From Thermoplasmata archaeon (GTDB lineage Archaea > Thermoplasmatota > Thermoplasmata > Lutacidiplasmatales > UBA184): DNA of 7,648 nt. The notes under the pieces are model-generated. The model did not search any database and had not been told where the DNA came from. It worked only from the letters and a program-made list of their open reading frames with translations. Of the stretch, positions 1 through 5,947 are shown piece after piece (position 1 is the first letter of the stretch; every line of letters starts with the position of its first letter). The stretch is taken from contig JASHPV010000097.1 in NCBI GenBank assembly GCA_030037875.1, positions 1 to 7,648 on the forward strand, written 5' to 3'. A program made the position numbers and the translations under genes.

Positions 1-330
1 ACCCGACGGCTGCATCGCCTCCGCATCGCTTTGCGCAATGCCCGCGCCCTCCGAGTCCTCGTGGGGCGAGTCACCGGCCATCCCGCGAACAGCGTCCCCG
101 CCGACCTCGACAAGCTCCAGAGAATCCTGGGTCGGTTGCACGACCTGGACATGGTCGCCGAACGAATCGCGGCCTTGCCCTCCGGCGAGAATCTCGACCG
201 CTGGGAACGCGCCTGGCGCAAGGCGCGCAAGACCGAACGGCTCCGGGTCCTCGCCCGGATGCAACGGAAACGGACGCGGAAAGCCCTCAACTGGCTCACG
301 CTGAGCTCCACGCGCAAGGAGCGAACGTGA
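1..330 (+). CDS. CHAD-domain protein, C-terminal part (5' end outside window)
   Basis: The reading frame is open from base 1 and ends at TGA 328-330, so only the last 109 residues are visible. They open with a basic His/Arg helix (LHRLRIALRNARALRVL, residues about 4-20), followed by LDKLQRILGRLHDLDMV. These match two CHAD hallmarks: the 'vH.lRv..RR.R' helix and the 'L..LLG..rDldv' segment. A strongly basic tail (RKARKTERLRVLARMQRKR) ends the protein. CHAD domains are all-alpha and are known to bind inorganic polyphosphate through a basic surface rich in conserved His, Lys and Arg. The downstream exopolyphosphatase overlaps this gene by GTGA, which supports a polyphosphate-binding role. TTG at 31 could be read as an internal start, but the CHAD helix begins upstream of it, so I treat the gene as 5'-truncated by the window. 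Whether a second domain lies upstream cannot be seen. Confidence 0.8.
   Translation, partial: TRRLHRLRIALRNARALRVLVGRVTGHPANSVPADLDKLQRILGRLHDLDMVAERIAALPSGENLDRWERAWRKARKTERLRVLARMQRKRTRKALNWLTLSSTRKERT
316..321 (+). promoter_or_regulatory. Shine-Dalgarno site fixing the ppx start
   Basis: AAGGAG lies inside the end of the CHAD gene, 5 nt before GTG 327. It supports the upstream GTG start of the Ppx/GppA gene over the in-frame ATG at 399, which has a GGGGAGA stretch more than 20 nt away. Confidence 0.6.
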
Positions 331-1949
331 GCGCGGTCCGCGCGGGCTCTTCCGCGAGGCTCTTAGGCAAGGGGAGAGTGCGCGCGTCGAACTTCTCCAT
401 GTCCGTCACACCCCCGGTGGTCATCCCCGACGTCCGGGCAGGGGAGGTCAGCCAGCTCGCCGTCATTGACCTGGGGTCGAACACGGCCCGCTTGGCTATC
501 TTCGAAGCCACGGGCGAAGGCGGACTCCGGACGCTCTACGAAGTCAAGGACGTCCCTCGCCTCGGGAAGGGCGTTCGAGAGGACCTGTCGCTCTCGCCCG
601 CGGCGATGGAGAGAGGCTTGGCGACCCTTACCCGATTCTCGAGGCACCTCACGGTCATGGGAAATCCCCCGACCATCGCCGTCGCCACCAGCGCCGTGCG
701 CGACGCGCCGAACGGCCAGGCGTTCGTCGAGCGGATCGCGCGACGAACCGGTATTCTCATGCGGGTCATCAGCGGCGAGGAAGAGGCCCGACTGGGCTAC
801 CTCGGTGTGGCCTCGGCTTGGGAGATGGACCGGGACCTGATCGCCGACCTGGGCGGCGGGTCGATCCAACTCGCGTCGACCCGAGAGGGTCAGCTCGAGC
901 GCTCGACCAGTTTGCCGCTCGGCGCCCTCCGACTCACCCAAGAATTCCTGGACCATGACCCTCCGAAGCGTCGCGAGCTCGAAGCCGCCCAGGAATACGT
1001 GCAAGATCGCCTCACCGCCACCCCGCTACCGCGATCCTCCGAGAAATTGCGCGTGTTCGGTGTGGGGGGAACCATCCGGTGCCTCGCGCGGGTGGCCATG
1101 GAACTGCGCGAGTACCCGGTGCAGCGGGTTCACGGATACCGATTGAACCGGCGGGACCTCGAAGTACTCGAGGGGATCCTCTTCGAGATGTCCGCGTCCC
1201 AACGCCGGGAGGTCCCGGGCATCAGCGCGGCGCGGGCCGATGTCATCGTGGCCGGCCTCATCGTGGTGGACGGCCTGCTCCGGAGGACCGGCAAGGACGA
1301 GCTCCTCGTGACGGGCCACGGCATCCGGGAAGGGGCCGCGGTGGAGCGGTTGGCCATCCCGGTTCCCGCCTCGCAAGAAGTGCTCGCGTTCCGCTCCGTC
1401 ACCGCCGCTGCCCGGGCGATGGGGTTCTCGCTGATCCATGGGGAGCAGGTCCGTCGGCTAGCCCTCACCCTGTTCGACCGGCTCCAGCCCCGTTACGGAT
1501 GGACCGAGGCCGACCGGCTCGTGCTCTCCGTGGCCGCCTGGATGCACGACGTCGGAGCGGTCATCGACCCATGGCACCATCCCCAGCACTCCGCCTACCT
1601 GATTCGGAACCTCGCCAACCTGTCCCTGACCGACCGCGATGCCGTGCTCGCCTCCTTGGTGGCGTATCTTCATGAAGGGGATGAGATGCCCGAAGGGTGG
1701 GCCAAGACATGGCGCGCGATCCTCACTCCCGACGACCTTCAGGTCGCCCGCCAGCTCGGCACGATGGTGTACTTCGCCGAGACCCTCGAAGGGGCCCGGA
1801 TCAACGTGTCGCTCCCCCGCGGCTCGCAGCGCTTGCGACTCGAGCCCCACCGCAACGTGGGCGCTACGGTTCCGCCCCGGGCGGTGGAGCGGCTTCGCAA
1901 GCCGATCGAGCGCGTCTTCGAACTGGAGCTGGTGGCGCCCGATGAATGA
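327..1949 (+). CDS. ppx: Exopolyphosphatase / GppA-type phosphatase (Ppx/GppA with HD domain)
   Basis: Predicted to release phosphate from the ends of polyphosphate chains, and/or to hydrolyse pppGpp, in the cytosol. The 540 residues have the two-part layout of long Ppx proteins (E. coli Ppx has 513). First comes an ASKHA phosphatase domain with phosphate-1 motif DLGSN (48-52), the SGEEEAR segment with the expected catalytic Glu (about 152-153), phosphate-2 motif ADLGGGS (173-179) and GVGGT (245-249). A C-terminal HD-type helical domain follows, with H371, H407-D408 (AWMHDVG) and the HHPQH cluster at 417-421. The GTG start overlaps the CHAD stop (GTGA) and has AAGGAG 5 nt upstream. Homology only begins near residue 44, so ATG 399 (residue 25) is a real alternative. 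The CHAD neighbour favours polyphosphate over pppGpp as substrate. Sequence alone does not separate the two activities. The 3' end overlaps the next gene by 8 bases. Confidence 0.92.
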   Translation: MSAVRAGSSARLLGKGRVRASNFSMSVTPPVVIPDVRAGEVSQLAVIDLGSNTARLAIFEATGEGGLRTLYEVKDVPRLGKGVREDLSLSPAAMERGLATLTRFSRHLTVMGNPPTIAVATSAVRDAPNGQAFVERIARRTGILMRVISGEEEARLGYLGVASAWEMDRDLIADLGGGSIQLASTREGQLERSTSLPLGALRLTQEFLDHDPPKRRELEAAQEYVQDRLTATPLPRSSEKLRVFGVGGTIRCLARVAMELREYPVQRVHGYRLNRRDLEVLEGILFEMSASQRREVPGISAARADVIVAGLIVVDGLLRRTGKDELLVTGHGIREGAAVERLAIPVPASQEVLAFRSVTAAARAMGFSLIHGEQVRRLALTLFDRLQPRYGWTEADRLVLSVAAWMHDVGAVIDPWHHPQHSAYLIRNLANLSLTDRDAVLASLVAYLHEGDEMPEGWAKTWRAILTPDDLQVARQLGTMVYFAETLEGARINVSLPRGSQRLRLEPHRNVGATVPPRAVERLRKPIERVFELELVAPDE

Positions 1950-2652
1950 GACCCCGGGAATGGGCGGACCGGCCGGCGGCCCCGGGGCGCGGGGACGTCT
2001 GCTCGTGGTGGAGGGACTCGACGGGAGCGGCAAGTCCACCCAAGCCCGGCTCCTGGTGAAGTGGCTCCAATCCCGGGGGTACCGGGTGTTCTTCACCGAA
2101 TGGAACTCGTCCGAGCTGGTCTCGGATGTGATCCGCCGGGGCAAGAAGAAGGGCCTGCTGACCCCCACCACCTTCGCGCTCCTGCACGCCACCGACTTTG
2201 CCGACCGGTTGGAGCGACAGATCCTGCCCCCCCTCCGTGCCGGCTACTTTGTGGTCTGCGACCGATACTGCTACACGGCGTTTGTTCGAGACACGGCCCG
2301 GGGCTGTGACCCCGATTGGGTGCGGAACATGTACTCGTTTGCCCCTCCGCCCGACCGGGTGCTGTACTTCCGGGTTCCGGTCCAAGTATCCCTCGACCGC
2401 AAGCTGGCGTCCCGGGAGCCTATTTCGTACTACGAGGCCGGCATGGATCTCCACCTGTCGGACGACGTCGTCGAGAGCTACCAGCGGTTCCAATCCGCCC
2501 TCCGCCGGGGGTACGAGAAGCTCGTGACCTCGGACCATCTGATCCCGATCGACGCGGCGAAGCCGGTGGAGCAAGTGCTGACCCGGGTCCGGGGTGAGGT
2601 GAAACCGCTTCTCGCGGGATTCCCCAAGATGGAGTCGTTGATGCATGGTTAG
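1942..2652 (+). CDS. Thymidylate-kinase-like P-loop kinase, copy 1 (intact Walker A)
   Basis: This 236-residue protein is of the dTMP kinase superfamily, which uses ATP to phosphorylate dTMP. A low-complexity Gly/Pro leader precedes the Walker A loop GLDGSGKST (25-33, K31). The fold's DRY motif is at 107-109 (VVCDRY), followed by PDRVLYFRVP and an Arg-rich lid segment DRKLASRE (152-159), then EAGMD (165-169). Canonical TMK residues after DR(Y), such as the AYQG motif, are not conserved, so the substrate is uncertain: dTMP, another nucleotide, or something tied to polyphosphate. ATG 1942 overlaps the ppx stop and has GGTGG 6 nt upstream. ATG 1960 is an alternative that would remove six residues. 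The gene overlaps the next one, a paralogue, by 8 bases, so the two products are probably made together and may form a heteromer, since TMKs are normally homodimers. PPK2 was considered, but its Walker motifs do not fit. Confidence 0.8.
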   Translation: MNETPGMGGPAGGPGARGRLLVVEGLDGSGKSTQARLLVKWLQSRGYRVFFTEWNSSELVSDVIRRGKKKGLLTPTTFALLHATDFADRLERQILPPLRAGYFVVCDRYCYTAFVRDTARGCDPDWVRNMYSFAPPPDRVLYFRVPVQVSLDRKLASREPISYYEAGMDLHLSDDVVESYQRFQSALRRGYEKLVTSDHLIPIDAAKPVEQVLTRVRGEVKPLLAGFPKMESLMHG

Positions 2653-3421
2653 GACGTACGGGATCCGGCTGCCGAACCTCCCGAAGCGGGACCTGCCCGG
2701 CCACCTCATCGTCGTCGAGGGTGCCGACGGGTCGGGACGGACCACCGAGGTCGAGCTCCTGCGGGAGTGGCTCGAGATCCAGGGGCACCCCGTCGTCGAC
2801 ACAGGCCTCCGGCGCTCGACGCTCGTGAGCAAGCAAATCGACCGGGCGAAGCGCGGGCACACCCTGGGGGCCACCACGATGGCGCTCTTCTACGCCGGCG
2901 ACTTCGCCGACCAGCTCGAGAACAAGATTCTCCCGGCGCTGGCCGCCGGCAGCACGGTCCTCGCGGACCGGTACACCTACACGCTCATGGCGCGCGCCAT
3001 CGTTCGGGGCGCTACCCGGGAATACGCCCAACAGCTCTACGCCTTCGCGTTCGAACCCGACCTGATCGTCTTCCTCGACGCCCGCACGGATATCCTGCTG
3101 CATCGCGCCATCGCGAAGTACGGCTCCCTCGACTACTGGGAGAGCGGGATGGACCTCTCCCTGTCGCGCGACCGTTTCGAGAGCTTCTTCGCGTACCAGG
3201 GGCTGCTCAAGAAGGAATTCGACTGGATGGCGAAAACCTACGGCTTCCACCGCGTCGACGCCAACCGGACGCCCCTTCAAGTCCACCGGGACGTGAAGGC
3301 CCTGGTCGCGGCGCTCTTCGGCAAGCGCGTACGGGTGGAGATCGGGGGCGAGCCCTCTCCGCGCGTCACGTCCGAGCCCGAGGTCTCCGGCCTCGGGTCG
3401 GTGGTCAACGGCAGCGCCTAG
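2645..3421 (+). CDS. Thymidylate-kinase-like protein, copy 2 (Walker A Lys replaced by Arg)
   Basis: A 258-residue paralogue of the preceding gene that aligns with it almost without gaps. Shared blocks are VVEG.DGSG, DFAD.LE..ILP.L, DRY (108-110) and Y[YW]E[AS]GMDL.LS (ESGMD at 166-170). The phosphate-binding loop reads GADGSGRTT (26-34). The lysine that is nearly invariant in P-loop kinases is R32, encoded by CGG at 2738-2740. Activity may therefore be reduced, altered or lost, and the protein could be a regulatory or structural partner of copy 1. The rest of the fold, including the DRY motif and the lid region, is well kept, so this is not a decaying gene. About 30 residues at the C-terminus (after FGKRVRVEIGG) are Pro/Ser/Gly-rich and probably disordered. 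ATG 2645 overlaps the copy 1 stop, with GGAG 10 nt upstream. The TAG stop shares CTAG 3418-3421 with the convergent SixA gene. Confidence 0.78.
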   Translation: MVRTYGIRLPNLPKRDLPGHLIVVEGADGSGRTTEVELLREWLEIQGHPVVDTGLRRSTLVSKQIDRAKRGHTLGATTMALFYAGDFADQLENKILPALAAGSTVLADRYTYTLMARAIVRGATREYAQQLYAFAFEPDLIVFLDARTDILLHRAIAKYGSLDYWESGMDLSLSRDRFESFFAYQGLLKKEFDWMAKTYGFHRVDANRTPLQVHRDVKALVAALFGKRVRVEIGGEPSPRVTSEPEVSGLGSVVNGSA

Positions 3422-3918
3422 CCCAGCCGTTCGAGCTGCTTCCGCGTCAGCACCCAATCGATCTCCGCCGCGCCGGGCCTCGGCTCTTCGGGAAAGCTGA
3501 CCTGCGCGGCCCCCGCCTTGGAGAAACGGGCGATCGGAACGGAGTCGCCGGTGACCGAGAGTCCCAGCAGCTCGCCCAGGGTCGGTTCATGGCCCACGAG
3601 AACGATAGCCCGTCTCCGGGACAGCCGCTGCAACCGCTCCAGGATCGGACCAGGCGGTCCGTCGGGCTCGAGCTCCGCCCAGCTTTCGAGCTCGGCCTTC
3701 ACCCCCAGTACCTCTCGGAATATCGCCGCGGTCGCGTAGGCGCGCGCCGCCGGGCTCGTAATGATCTTGTCCACGGTCAGGTGGAGGCTCGCTAGGCCCT
3801 TGGCCGCCCGGCGGGTGGACCGAATTCCATCCGGGGTCAACGGGCGCAGTTGGTCGTCGGGCCACCGGGACGGGTCACGGTCCGCCGCCGGTCCATGCCG
3901 AACGATCACGAGATCCAT
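3418..3918 (-). CDS. sixA: SixA-type phosphohistidine phosphatase (histidine phosphatase superfamily)
   Basis: A 166-residue member of the small histidine phosphatase family, the usual SixA length. The N-terminus carries the catalytic RHG motif (VRHG, R7-H8-G9). Then come RPLTPDG (25-31), SPAARAYATA with the conserved Arg (R59), and LVGHEPTLGEL with the second catalytic His (H110). SixA enzymes remove phosphate from phosphohistidine, as on HPt domains or PTS proteins. The substrate here is unknown, and small-molecule or phosphoryl-histidine intermediates of phosphate metabolism are possible. ATG 3918 is chosen because homology starts at residue 2 and a CTTATA box lies about 40 nt upstream; the frame is open much further upstream but that part is not SixA-like. 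A weak GAGAGA precedes the start. The gene converges on the kinase operon with a 4-base overlap and diverges from the HAD gene. Confidence 0.88.
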   Translation of the reverse strand: MDLVIVRHGPAADRDPSRWPDDQLRPLTPDGIRSTRRAAKGLASLHLTVDKIITSPAARAYATAAIFREVLGVKAELESWAELEPDGPPGPILERLQRLSRRRAIVLVGHEPTLGELLGLSVTGDSVPIARFSKAGAAQVSFPEEPRPGAAEIDWVLTRKQLERLG

Positions 3919-3950
3919 CGTGTTCTCTCTGTCGTGGGCGGGCACCTTTG

Positions 3951-3982
3951 AGGTCCTATAAGGTCCCCGGTTCCGTTGGACC
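3951..3982. repeat. Short repeats flanking a TATA element in the sixA/HAD divergent promoter region
   Basis: AGGTCC at 3951-3956 is repeated at 3961-3966, a direct repeat with a 10-base period (one helical turn) and TATA between the copies. GGTCC (3962-3966) also forms an inverted pair with GGACC (3978-3982), 11 bases apart. The placement over a TATA box between divergent genes is where a regulator would bind. The elements are short and could arise by chance in GC-rich DNA. Confidence 0.3.
3957..3962 (-). promoter_or_regulatory. Putative archaeal TATA box for sixA
   Basis: On the minus strand this reads CTTATA within CCTTATAGG, about 40 nt upstream of the sixA ATG, which would place the transcription start roughly 15 nt before the start codon. 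It is one of very few A/T-rich elements in a GC-rich background. The element is nearly symmetric and could also be read on the + strand. Confidence 0.4.
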
Positions 3983-3987
3983 CAAAT

Positions 3988-3994
3988 GCTTAGG
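3988..3994 (+). promoter_or_regulatory. Possible promoter box for the HAD gene
   Basis: AAATGCTTAGG contains a CTTAG element about 40 nt before ATG 4033. A transcript starting about 25 nt downstream would begin near 4014-4016 and keep the GAGG Shine-Dalgarno at 4020-4023. The match to a TATA box is weak, and the TATA at 3957-3960 is an alternative. Confidence 0.25.
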
Positions 3995-4032
3995 TTAGGA
4001 GGCGCCGGGTTTCCTCTTCGAGGTTGAGAACC

Positions 4033-4815
4033 ATGGCCGTCTCCATCCGACCCCCTTCGTTCACCGAACCCGCGCTCGGCATCGTGTTCGACCTGGACGG
4101 AACCCTCGTCGATAGCCAGCACGATTTCCCCCGCCTCAGGAAGACCGTCGTTCGCCTGGCCGAGAAGTATGGCGTTCCACCCGGACGGCTTTCGATCACA
4201 GAGACGGTCAATCGGCTGCAGCGAGATGCGACGGCGATCATGCACCAGCAGAACCTGCCCGAAGGCCAGCTCTTCCGCTTCGAGAACGAGGTCAATGAAG
4301 CGATCGATGCCATCGAGATGGAGGCCCTTCCGCGAACGAAGGCGACCCCGAACGCGGGTCCTGTTCTGAAGGCCCTCACGGACCACGGGTTCCGGCTCGG
4401 TCTACTCACGCGAAGCTCGGACCATTTTGCTCGCGCGGCCCTGCTCAAGACCGGGTTGGCGACGTATTTCCCCTTCTTGCGAAGCCGGAGCTCCCCCGGC
4501 CCGGTCAAGCCCTCTCCTGAGGCGCTGCGCCTCCTGCTGGAGACCATGGGCATTCCACCCACCCGGGCGGTGCTGGTCGGGGACCAGCCCCTGGACTGCG
4601 AGTGCGCGGTGGCGGCCGGCGTCAAGTTCTATGGTGTGATGCTCCCGCCGAAGGACCCGCTCTACGTGGAGATCGACCGGTTCAAGGCCGGCGGCGCAAC
4701 GGCGGTGGCCCGGGACCTCACGGACCTCGCGAGCTTCTTCGGGGTCAATGTGCCGCCGGCGCCGGCCCCCCACACGGTCTCGCGAACGCCGGCGAAGGCC
4801 CCCGGCGCGCTCTAG
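4033..4815 (+). CDS. HAD-superfamily phosphatase (phosphoglycolate-phosphatase-like)
   Basis: A 260-residue HAD hydrolase with all four motifs. Motif I is DLDGT (D20, D22; nucleophile and acid/base), motif II is the Thr of LLTRSS (T126), motif III is Lys in VKPSPEAL (K159), and motif IV is GDQPLDCECAVAAG (D184, D188). The helical insert between motif I and LPRTKATPNAG is the size of a C1 cap, as in Gph/PGMB-type enzymes acting on small phosphorylated metabolites. The substrate cannot be read from sequence: phosphoglycolate, a sugar phosphate or a nucleotide are all possible. The C-terminal 25 residues are Pro/Ala-rich and probably unstructured. ATG 4033 has GAGG at 4020-4023 (9 nt spacing). 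TTG 4024, three codons earlier, is possible. A perfect AGGAGG at 3997-4002 has no start codon at a usable distance. The gene is transcribed away from sixA and ends on CTAG 4812-4815, shared with the convergent flavoprotein gene. Confidence 0.87.
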   Translation: MAVSIRPPSFTEPALGIVFDLDGTLVDSQHDFPRLRKTVVRLAEKYGVPPGRLSITETVNRLQRDATAIMHQQNLPEGQLFRFENEVNEAIDAIEMEALPRTKATPNAGPVLKALTDHGFRLGLLTRSSDHFARAALLKTGLATYFPFLRSRSSPGPVKPSPEALRLLLETMGIPPTRAVLVGDQPLDCECAVAAGVKFYGVMLPPKDPLYVEIDRFKAGGATAVARDLTDLASFFGVNVPPAPAPHTVSRTPAKAPGAL

Positions 4816-5807
4816 ACCGTCCGCACGAACACGTCGATCACGGCGCGTTCCGCCGTCGCCCACGCCTCCGGAATCTGGTTCCATCCCGAGCGCAGGTCTC
4901 CCACGCAGTAGAGTCCCGGGATTGGCTTTCCGTCCTCCTTCGATAGGACCCGGCAATCCTCGTCCGTCTGCACGTAGCCGTCGGCGTCGAATGTTGCTCC
5001 GAGGGACCGCGGGAGGTGCTGGTGCATGTCGTACCAGCCCAACCCCGAGAAACCGCGGTCGAAGGTCCGGGTCGTTCCATCGGCGAATTTGACGGTGAAC
5101 TTCTTCTCCCGGATCCCATCGAACCCGACCATCACGCCATCGGACCACGGGATTCCAGCGGCTCGGAGCTCCCCCTCCAGTTCGGTCCGTTCCGAGGAGA
5201 GAAGCTCCCCTAGGAAGGGCTCTCCATGCGTCAGGATCTCGACCGAGGCCGGGTCGAAGTGCCGCAACTCGAGGGCGAGATGCGCCGCGTAGGGGGTCGC
5301 GCCTAGGACGGCGACGCTCTTTCCCGGAAGCTCGTGACCGTCGCAGAACTCACAAAAGTAGACGATCCCCTGGTTCGCCCAGGGAAAGATCGGTTCGATC
5401 TTGCCGTCGAGGGCCGGAATCCGGTCGACGACACCGGGGGCCAGGATCAGGGAGTTCCCCCGAACCTTCCGGGCCTGTTTCAGCCACTCGAAGTCTACCT
5501 CGAAGCCCTCCTCTGTTTTTCGGGCGGCGGTGACCCGCGAGGGCGTGACGTAGGTCACCCGGTCCTCGTGCTTGCGGAGGGCTTCGATCTGCAGGTCGAG
5601 CAGGGCGTGTCCGGATATTCCATCCGGAAATCCGGGAATATTGTCCATTCGGGGAGAATAGTAGGACCGGCTGTACTTCGGTCCTCGATCGATGACGACA
5701 GCCGACAAGTGAAGCAGGGCGGCCTTCAGACCGGCCTGAAGTCCGGCATGACCTCCACCGACGATGACGATGTCATACGACTCTCGGACGCGAGGGAATC
5801 CGGGCAT
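4812..5807 (-). CDS. Thioredoxin-reductase-like FAD-dependent oxidoreductase with CxxC
   Basis: A 331-residue flavoprotein of the TrxB/GliT-like group. It has an N-terminal FAD-binding GGGHAG (17-22), a redox pair C152-E-F-C155 in YFCEFCDGHE, and a C-terminal FAD-contacting GLYCVGDL (G303-D304). The TrxB NADPH motifs are missing. GGGDSA is replaced by GATPYA (169-174), and the HRRxxxR strand is replaced by ILTHGEPF. The sequence resembles the 'CPYCHGWE' family of NAD(P)/FAD-dependent oxidoreductases, which includes GliT-like dithiol oxidases, more than classical thioredoxin reductase. Some archaeal TrxRs, such as that of Thermoplasma acidophilum, are also reported not to use NAD(P)H. It may oxidise or reduce a dithiol using another electron partner. 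No thioredoxin or ferredoxin gene is visible nearby. ATG 5807 has GGAG 7 nt upstream. The protein is cytosolic, with no signal or membrane segments seen. Confidence 0.85.
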   Translation of the reverse strand: MPGFPRVRESYDIVIVGGGHAGLQAGLKAALLHLSAVVIDRGPKYSRSYYSPRMDNIPGFPDGISGHALLDLQIEALRKHEDRVTYVTPSRVTAARKTEEGFEVDFEWLKQARKVRGNSLILAPGVVDRIPALDGKIEPIFPWANQGIVYFCEFCDGHELPGKSVAVLGATPYAAHLALELRHFDPASVEILTHGEPFLGELLSSERTELEGELRAAGIPWSDGVMVGFDGIREKKFTVKFADGTTRTFDRGFSGLGWYDMHQHLPRSLGATFDADGYVQTDEDCRVLSKEDGKPIPGLYCVGDLRSGWNQIPEAWATAERAVIDVFVRTV

Positions 5808-5814
5808 CTACCCG

Positions 5815-5818
5815 CTCC
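5815..5818 (-). promoter_or_regulatory. Shine-Dalgarno site for the flavoprotein gene
   Basis: On the minus strand GGAG lies 7 nt before ATG 5807. This supports that start, and homology to the family begins within ten residues of it. Confidence 0.5.
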
Positions 5819-5821
5819 AGA

Positions 5822-5843
5822 GCCCGTCGGGCATTTGACGGGC
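5822..5843. repeat. Inverted repeat ahead of the flavoprotein gene
   Basis: GCCCGTC (5822-5828) and GACGGGC (5837-5843) are perfect 7-base arms around an 8-base loop. The element sits 15 nt before ATG 5807 and just upstream of its GGAG. It could be an operator, or an RNA hairpin in the 5' leader that modulates translation. It lies in the 140-base gap between the flavoprotein gene and the carA frame, where little else stands out. Confidence 0.35.
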
Positions 5844-5931
5844 GAGGGTCGCCGTGGAAAGCCCTTCCGCGCCCCGTGAACGGTCTGCCGTGTCCTCGCA
5901 CGGACCGGATTTCATTTCCCGCCCAGCAAGA

Positions 5932-5937
5932 CTTATC
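5932..5937 (+). promoter_or_regulatory. Possible promoter box for carAB
   Basis: AAGACTTATCTC carries a CTTAT element like the one ahead of sixA, in an otherwise GC-rich gap. A start site about 25 nt downstream would fall near 5960, after both in-frame start candidates for carA (GTG 5876, TTG 5948). Either the box is not the functional promoter or the carA start is misread. Confidence 0.25.
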
Positions 5938-5947
5938 TCGGCCACCC

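Noticed and set aside
1458..2877. Long minus-strand open frames opposite ppx and kinase 1 (about 240 and 340 codons)
   Set aside because: They are antisense to genes with clear catalytic motifs, have low-complexity Arg/Gly/Pro/Ser composition and no recognisable domain. Such open frames are expected in GC-rich DNA.
1942..3421. The kinase pair as PPK2-type polyphosphate kinases
   Set aside because: PPK2 proteins carry GRDAAGKGG-like Walker A and DRSWYNRA Walker B motifs. Here GLDGSGKST and VVCDRYCYT fit the TMK branch instead.
2420..3457. A 345-codon minus-strand open frame opposite kinase 2
   Set aside because: It mirrors the codon structure of the sense gene, shows no family motifs, and overlaps the well-supported P-loop protein over its whole length.
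3418..4386. An N-terminally extended SixA starting near 4386
   Set aside because: The extra 156 residues are antisense to the HAD catalytic domain and show no homology. The RHG motif normally lies within ten residues of the start, as with ATG 3918.
5854..5903. Small inverted repeats (GGAAAG/TTCC near 5856, CCGTG/CACGG at 5888-5903) as a terminator or riboswitch upstream of carA
   Set aside because: The arms are only 4-5 bases, there is no T-tract, and no known aptamer layout is recognisable.
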